A DNA stretch of 64,000 bases from Megalobrama amblycephala (lineage: Eukaryota > Chordata > Actinopteri > Cypriniformes > Xenocyprididae): positions 14,289,463 to 14,353,462 of the forward strand of contig NC_063057.1 in the NCBI RefSeq assembly GCF_018812025.1. Direction: 5' to 3'. The position numbers and the translations under genes are program-made. Below the pieces are notes generated by a model that was not told where the DNA came from, made no database searches, and saw nothing but the letters and a program-made list of their open reading frames with translations. Positions 57,230 to 64,000 of this stretch are shown one piece after another. The stretch's first letter is position 1; every line of letters starts with the position of its first letter.

Positions 57230-58274
57230 TTAGAATGATTTCTGAAGGATCATGTGACACTGAAGACATCTGTTTTAAATTGTAACACTTTGCTGAAAAT
57301 ACTTTTATGGGTACTACTTTGAGGAAGAAATTATAAGAATTGCATGCTAGAATGCTTCAGATGTGCATATTGTGGAAATGATCGTATATACAATTGTCAA
57401 TTGTTACTCTTGTATTTCCTGCCTTCTACAAACTTGATGAGGAACAGAGCTTCTTTTTATTTCCAGTTTCCATCTGTCACATATGTTTAATGAACAATGC
57501 AAATTTAACACAACAGTTGTTAGCCGAGTCATCACACATCACAACATAGATCAAATGTGTGGTGTGTAGTTATTATGGATGTCGAAAAGTACAGCAGGAA
57601 GAAACCAAGCAGCAGGTTTGCTTTTATCAAATCTGATCAAACTTACAAGGACATGACTGCACGACATTTCTGTGACCTTTTCTTTCGGCTGAACAGAGTC
57701 CACTCCGTGGGTGTGTCCAACCACAACGCCACAGGCACCTGTCTCTTCCTGTCTCTGTGAAGGTCAAAGTGCTGTTTTTGTCTGTGCATGTTTTATGAAT
57801 ATCAGGCATTATTTAAGCAATATTAAAAAACTAATTCCATTTACTGTCCCTGTCCAGTCCCATAGAAAATTCACACCCTAACCAGTTTCAACAATGAGAA
57901 ACAGGTTGTGTTGAATATGTATCAATTCCACCTTAATTTTGCAAATTAATTAAAGTAATCTACAGTACTCTGCCATTTAAAGAAACTGCAGAAAATGAAA
58001 TGGAGTACAAACTGCTTAAGAATTGTGTTGCACTTTAAATACAATGAGCAAGCAGCAAAGAATGTTTTGTTTCAAATGCACAAAAAGAAAGAAAAGCAAG
58101 CAAATTGCTTCCAGTGGGTTTACCTTTATCTTCTACTGGACTGGTACTTTGCCAAAAGGCTGGTTCATTCGTCCATCGCCAAACAGCTGATTCACACACG
58201 TTTTTCCATGCTTTCTCCATAACATTTGCCAGAACCTGAACATTAGAAAACAGACAAGTTAACAACAGACTTAG
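57230..58274. other. Repeat flank, then non-coding sequence
   Basis: 57230-57320 continues the 'caaaagtttgg'-family repeat ('atcatgtgacactgaagac'). The rest has no supported gene. A 67-codon frame at 57557-57760 lacks recognisable features. Confidence 0.45.
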
Positions 58275-59014
58275 TTAAAGGGATAGTTCAACCAAAATGA
58301 AAATTACCCCATAATTTACTCAGCCTCAAGCCATCCTAGGTGTATATGACTTTCTTCTTTCAGCCAAACACAATCAGAGTTATGTTAAAAAATATGCTGG
58401 CTCTTCCAAGCTTTATAATGGGAGTGATTGGAGGATGAGATTTTGAAGCCCCAAAAATGTGCATCCATTGATCATAAAATGTACTCCACGCAGCTCCAGG
58501 ACTTTAATAAAGGCCTTCTGTAGTGAATATAAAATAATACGCTTCTGTTGCGAGTTACGTCTAAAAAGCGCTGACTTCTGTGACATAATACACAATGACA
58601 TGACGTACGTTATTACATAGGACATAGCATAGCATGTCATGGTGTAGCGTAGAACGTCATTGTGAACTATGTCGCGGAAAACTTTTTAGACGCAAATGTG
58701 TACGGCTGTCGCTCCGGAAGCTTGTTATTTTACTTTATAAAGATTTAAATAAGGATATTTGTCTTACACAAACACTCAATTCTCTTCAGAAGACATTTAT
58801 TAACGCCCGGAACCACATGAAGTCCGTTTTATGATCAATGGATGCACTTTTTTGGGGCTTCAAAATCTCATCCTCCAATCACTTCCAGTATAGCCAGGAT
58901 ATTTTTAATATAACTCTGATTGTGTTTGACTGAAAGAAGAAAGTCATATACGCCTAGGATGGCTTGAGGATGAGTAAATTGTGGGGTAATTTTCATTTTT
59001 GGGTGAACTAACCC
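58275..59014. mobile_element. Long foldback non-autonomous DNA transposon
   Basis: Ends 'ttaaagggatagttcaacca' and 'ttttgggtgaactaaccc' are inverted. The arms pair along their length: 'ttttgaagccccaaaaatgt' (about 58440) with 'ttttttggggcttcaaaatc' (about 58850), and 'tccattgatcataaaat' with 'ttttatgatcaatgga'. The centre is near 58650, and near the loop are repeated 'gacatagcatagcatg' phrases. About 740 bp and non-coding. It shares its terminal motif with the 596-1374 foldback but its internal arms are different. Confidence 0.88.
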
Positions 59015-61100
59015 AAAAATGAACTAACTAATTGCTTTTACAATTTCCCAGTTTTAAACAGCTCAACATGAAGTTGATATTGAGTAACTTACATTTTATA
59101 TACAGTATATACTGTTGTTTTGTTTGAAATATTTTTCATTGCAAAAATACTTTTATATTCCCCTATAGTCACTTTTTCACATTTTATATATTTTATATTC
59201 TTTATATTTTAGGTAATTGCCGACCTGGGCTATTTGAGATTTTAAGCTAGTTGAACTAAATAGGACATTATCTATTATCTTCCTTGAACTCATTCCAATC
59301 CATTTCCTTCACATAAAACCTCTTGGTTTATAAAGTTTCCCCCCAATTACGCAATCAGGTACAAATACACTCCGATTCACTGCCTGTTTCATCAAGGCCA
59401 GCCTTTCATGGAAGCAGACTTTACCTGATTCCATTAATGATACCAAAAGGTTAAAATTAGCCTGACATCATAATGCAAACCGTTTATCAAAATGATTGTA
59501 TATGTCCCTTTATTTAAAAAAAAAAAAAAAAAAAAGATTAAATAATTGAAATTTTTATAAACTCACAAGTTTTATGCAATGGAAATGGACTGGAATCACA
59601 TTAAAGAAAGATAACAGATAACAACCTATTTAGTTTAGATTTAGCTTAAAATCCTCATGAAACCAGACCAGCATGAATTACCTAAAACCTTATCGCAACC
59701 AAATGAAATGTACCATTTACACAAATCAGATAAGATTAGAGATATGTTCTAAATGGGCGAACCTGCACCTTCAACTAGGAGCTTATCCTGGTAACTTTTT
59801 TGGTCTGTCTAAAATAGGAGAAAATGTGTATGATGGATGACAGAGGGACAGGCCCTCCCATGAGGCCAGGCTAGTGACTAATCAATAGACTGGCAGTGCG
59901 GCCTGGCTGGAGGGCTCCATATCAATCATAATGCACAAGACTTGTATTCTGCAGTCATCTCATTGACAGCACACAGTAGGCCAGGGACAAGTTGTCTCAT
60001 CTATTACTCTTGGCAGATGGACCACGGGGCAACTGAGCTAACACAAAGCATTGTCAGAGTGGGAGAAACACTCAGCATAAAAAAGAAAACAAAAGTTGAA
60101 ACTTAAAGTTTAGTCTATAATAGTAAAGTGTGAGTTGAAGAACATGGAGAAATAGAGACACACTTTACCTTGTGTGGGTTCCTTCATTTGTGGTTTGTGT
60201 CCTCGTTGCCTTGTGTAATTTGAGAGTTTGTCCCGGCCTGCTCTCCTCCATTGCTTCATGCCCCTCACAAACAGATGCCATGCACTATAATCTAAATGTG
60301 GCAGTAGGATTATCATCAACACATTGCTCTTGTCAGCCTTCCTAGAGTACTGGTGGTGGGCCTTACTCTACTGTGGAAATTTAGGGCCACCTGGTGGTGT
60401 AAACCAGTTAGGCAAGTGCACCTGTTTGCCACATGTTTTTTTTTTTTTTTTTTTTTTGGAACCGCCCTGTGCCAAAAACTGAGCTGTGCGGTGAGGAAAG
60501 GAACAAGGTGTTCCTGTACTCAAAACAATCATATACCAAGAGAGTCAATTAGCAGAAGTGCTGATCCACAGCTTGTTTACATCTCATTTGATGAAGTGCG
60601 TTGTGCACCTTTCTAAAATACACATATTGCTGTGTATACTTATTGAAAAAGAAAAACAAACAAAGAAAACATCCAGAATAGCCTGAATTTTTCCTAACAT
60701 GGATCCAAAAATGATTTCAGTCCATGCTGATTTATCAACACACAAGGCCTCCTTACTCTATCCCAAATGTGCTCTTTTTGGTTTTAGACTTGTGCAGTCA
60801 TTTGTGTGAACTGAAGACAGTGTCATAATTATGACCACAGCAATATCAGTGCATCAGTTCTTATGTTAAAACCGGTGTATTATTTGATCCTATATCATTT
60901 TTGCAGTTTATTTAGGGTTTCACTGTACAGTATATGGCAGATCATTGTCACCGCAACTTAGTAAATATATTTAACTTAATACAGAAAATATTAGCAAACA
61001 TTTCACACTAAAATCACATTAAAATAGTTCAGTTTTCGGCTGTAGGCTACTGTAGAGTGACGCAGGTATGACGTCACGTTGTAGGCCAAATTTAAACCGA
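59015..61100. other. Non-coding sequence, no gene seen
   Basis: Poly(A) and poly(T) runs at 59517-59536 and 60437-60459. 59750-60060 reads like single-copy, possibly conserved sequence. Nothing coding is supported. Confidence 0.4.
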
Positions 61101-61729
61101 GGGTGTGTCTCAATCAGTTCCCTAGCTCCCGAGCTCGTGAATCAGTATATCGTGTATACGAATTCGGGCACTGATAAGGACAGTAAAAGATGCTGGTTCA
61201 CTACACATTGGGACACTTATGACTCTATTTCCGGCGACGTGACAACGTCCTCATTGTACAACATCACTACTGGTATTTATGAACAACAGAGCTGATATTT
61301 TCTGACATTACTTGTAATGTTATTTAAAGTACATTGTGATTAATTATTTGCTTGTTACATATACATGCAACATTTCAGCCGTGAATAAATTATAAACGTT
61401 AGCTAGATTATGTTCATTACCTGTCTAGCGATGTATGTTTATGCTGAAATATAATAAAATAACGGTTTGTATTTTAAAAAACATCTATCGCGTATCGTTA
61501 TGTGTAGTGAGTTGGCTCACGTGATTCAAGTTTCGCGCTTCAGAACTTCCGTTAAGGGAGCATAGTGAGCATCGATGCTCCCTGGTTTTCACGGTGCATT
61601 GTGGGACTTTTCAGGGAGCGAACGTTTCAGTGCCCTGGAAGGATTCTGCGATTGAGACAGCCCTTAAAATGGCCGACTCCCTGGTCAGTGCCCTGACTAC
61701 TGAACTAAGGAGCTGATTGAGACACAGGG
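61101..61729. mobile_element. Non-autonomous TIR transposon, 0.63 kb
   Basis: 'gggtgtgtctcaatcagttc' at 61101 and 'ggagctgattgagacacagg' ending about 61729 are inverted ends. Sub-terminal 'ccctagctccc' and 'gggagc' motifs recur, with 'tcagtgccctggaaggattc' and 'cagtgccctgactact' near the right end. The ends are common in cyprinid hAT-like repeats. Non-coding. Confidence 0.78.
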
Positions 61730-62306
61730 CGAGTTTACCTGTTCAGCGTGATGACGTTTAATCTCCCCGACAGCCTCTGTAGTCCCATTTAACCGCTTGT
61801 TAGCAACCGCCTTTCTTAAGACATGTAATAGCTTAAAAAATCACTAGTGGGGTAATGCTTATGTATTTTATGTTGTAGAATAAAACGTGAAAGTGTCTTG
61901 CGCTTGTGTTCACACACCTTATTTCAGCCATTTAACCAAAATCCCATTCAAAAAACCCAGACTCCAGCACAATGAAACTGAAAGTGCTAAAATGCTAACT
62001 CATTTCTGCGTTTTGGCCTAGTGATGATACCTGTAACCACTCTGTTGCAACAGTATTTCAACATTACCTGATCAGCCCCATTGATTTCATTCATAAGTGC
62101 CTATATGCAGTGTAAATGGTTTAATGTACTCAAGGAGGCATAAAAGGTTCATTTTAAGCTAAATTCTTACCCTAATACACAAGAAACAGACTTTCTCACA
62201 CTTTGTGAACATGCATCTTCTATTCTCACCACCAGCAGCAGTCCCCGAACTCCATGGGCCCCAATTGCACAAAATAACATTCAAAAGACCCTACAAATGC
62301 CAAATA
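61730..62306. other. Non-coding sequence between two transposons
   Basis: No open frame or repeat signature of note. Confidence 0.45.
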
Positions 62307-63127
62307 TTAAAGGAACACTCCACTTTCTTTGAAAATATGCTCATTTTCCAACTCCCCTAGAGTTAAACAGTTGAGTTTTACTGTTTTTCAAATCCATTCA
62401 GCTGATGTCCGGGTCTGGCGGTACCACTTTTAGCATAGTTCATTGAATCTGATGAGACCAATAGCATCTCGCTCAAAAATGACCAAAGAGTTTTGATATT
62501 TTTCCTATTTAAAACTCGACTCTTATGTAGTTACATCGTGTACTAAGACTGACGGAAAATGAAAAGCTGTGATTTTCTAGGCCGATATGGCTATGAACTA
62601 TACTCTCATTCCGGCATAATAATCAAGGAACTTTGCTGCCATACCATGGGTGCAGCAGGCGCAATGATATTACGTAGCGCCTGTGACCCCTTGCTTGCAC
62701 GGGGAGCGTGCCTTGCAACCATGGAGACATTTGTGAGAGACGCTGCGTAATATCATTGCGCCTGCTGCACCCATGGTACGGCAGCAAAGTTCCTTGATTA
62801 TTACGCCAGAATGAGAGTATAGTTCCTAGCCATATCGGCCTAAAAAATCACAACTTTTCATTTTCCGTCGGTCTTAGTAAATGTAACTACAGAAGAGTCA
62901 AGTTTTAAATAGGAAAAATATCAAAACTCTGGTCATTTTTTTTTTTTTTTTGAGCGAGATGCTAACGGTCTAATCGGATTCAATGAACTATGCTAAGCTA
63001 TGCTAAAAGTGGGACCGCCAGACCCAGAGATCAGCTGAATGGATTTGAAAATGGTAAAACTCAACTGTTTAACTCTAGGAGTTGGAAAATGAGCCTATTT
63101 TCAAAAAAAAGTGGAGTGTTCCTTTAA
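62307..63127. mobile_element. Long foldback non-autonomous DNA transposon with TTAA ends
   Basis: Starts 'ttaaaggaacactccacttt' and ends 'agtggagtgttcctttaa', with TTAA at both tips (62307-62310 and 63124-63127). The arms are over 350 bp and pair closely, for example 'taccatgggtgcagcaggcg' (about 62642) with 'gcgcctgctgcacccatggta' (about 62757-62777). The loop of about 60 bp (62681-62738) is GC-rich ('cacggggagcgtgcc'). A T-run (62937-62952) is a one-arm expansion. Non-coding; the 63-codon frame inside is an artefact. Confidence 0.92.
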
Positions 63128-64000
63128 AGGTGGAGTAGCGATTTCTGAGAAACTGTTGATATTTGACGTCCCCAAAACAAACATACCTCTACCCAAAAAA
63201 AATAAATAAATAAAAAAAATAATTCACATCCCTATCTTGATAGCTCCGCCCCCAAATTCACAAACATTCTATGCAACACAAGCAACTCCCCCCCTAATGT
63301 GTATACACGCCCCTTACTGCTGATTGGCTACAAGTGTGTTTTGTTGCTCTGTCAGATCCACTTTTAACAGCATTTCTCAGAAATCACTTACTGTACCTTT
63401 AACTCTGTCACTTACACAATTTATTGTATTTCAAAAAAATTCATTTTATGATTCCAGAAGTACAGTATGTTAAAAATAAGTGGTTTAGAGAACAGATAAG
63501 AGTCATTTTACATGTTCTACACATTTTTGTCAGTTTAATACTTTTGGGTCTCTATCAGTACACTAGCTGAAAACCACTGTTCTACATACATTTTGGGTCC
63601 ATTAACTCCTAATCACATATTCCTGAAATCCGCAGCAGGTATCCCAACATTAGGCCTTTGTGTGTTAATATCCAACTAAAACCTTTATGAAAAAAATTAG
63701 TTTGCTATATAGGCTTTACTGTTATTTTAAGTATTGTATTATTGTCGTCAAGCAGATGTGTACGCAGTCTTTGCGTATCTCTTCATTTTCTTAAATATAT
63801 CTCATACAATGAATAAACAAGAAACAACATGAGAGTCAGACATATGTTTTAATAGTTAATACAATTATTGATAATTAATACAATCAATATTTACAAAAGT
63901 TCTCACAAAATAAGATCATATCACATGAGATGAAGATCTGAGTGCACTTGTGTGATTTGACATTCAAACAGTTACCACATTTACCCAGCAGCGATGACCA
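63128..64000. other. Non-coding sequence, no gene seen
   Basis: 63128-63400 has short inverted pieces ('cgatttctgagaaactgtt' at about 63139 and 'catttctcagaaatcact' at about 63371), so it is probably another TIR repeat of about 270 bp. The rest is AT-rich with no coding frame. Confidence 0.45.

Noticed and set aside
60437..60459. Poly(T) as the tail of a minus-strand processed retrocopy
   Set aside because: The sequence next to it shows no coding homology I can recognise, and no target duplication was found.
62559..62750. 63-codon frame in the foldback at 62.3-63.1 kb
   Set aside because: It lies in the left arm and loop of an inverted repeat with no transposase motif, and its length is expected by chance.

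Overview
This window looks like intergenic or intronic DNA from a teleost fish, most likely a cypriniform (carp or zebrafish relatives). The evidence is AT-rich composition, very frequent (CA)n, (TA)n and longer-unit microsatellites, at least five degraded Tc1/mariner transposases, two DIRS-type tyrosine-recombinase retrotransposons, and many non-autonomous DNA transposons of kinds that are very common in cyprinids (ends such as 'gggatagttcaccc', 'caaaagtttgg' and 'gtgtctcaatcag'). I could not identify a complete host protein-coding gene. Almost every longer open frame is either transposon-derived or an artefact of a microsatellite or inverted repeat. Two short stretches (40.9 kb and 55.1 kb, both minus strand) look like possible exons, and one stretch near 26.1 kb looks like a core promoter. 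All three are weak calls.

Layout. 0-8 kb: a 0.78 kb foldback element (596-1374), a long (TA)n tract, a high-copy 'caaaagtttgg' repeat and a very decayed Tc1 relic (4.7-5.56 kb). 8.15-10.6 kb: a decayed DIRS element on the plus strand whose RT core is deleted, whose RNase H carries an inverted duplication and whose recombinase tyrosine is replaced. 10.9-12.1 kb: a Tc1/mariner element on the minus strand. 15.2-16.1 kb: two inverted copies of a repeat tailed by a microsatellite. 16.4-18.1 kb: the best preserved Tc1-like element, with one stop codon and one frameshift. 18-27 kb: mostly unique AT-rich DNA with some conserved-element-like islands, plus several TIR repeats. 27.1-32.7 kb: older repeats interrupted at 29036-32246 by a 3.2 kb DIRS deletion derivative on the minus strand. 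Its inverted terminal repeats and internal complementary region are easy to read, and its tyrosine recombinase frame is intact. 37.2-39.9 kb: nested TIR repeats. 45.8-47.0 kb, 52.9-54.1 kb and 55.65-57.2 kb: three more Tc1/mariner copies. 49.06-49.32 kb: a 260 bp near-perfect palindrome centred on a compound microsatellite. 51.0-52.0 kb: a 1 kb TIR element inside a tandem repeat. 58.3-59.0 and 62.3-63.1 kb: two more long foldback elements.

The transposons do not form a common system. They are independent insertions at different stages of decay. The pieces that inform each other are the two Tc1 copies of one family (16.4 and 55.65 kb), the three copies of one hAT-like repeat (20.1, 43.9 and 48.3 kb), and the two DIRS elements. 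The most unusual features are the 260 bp microsatellite-centred palindrome, the recombinase-intact DIRS derivative, and the inverted duplication inside the older DIRS copy.
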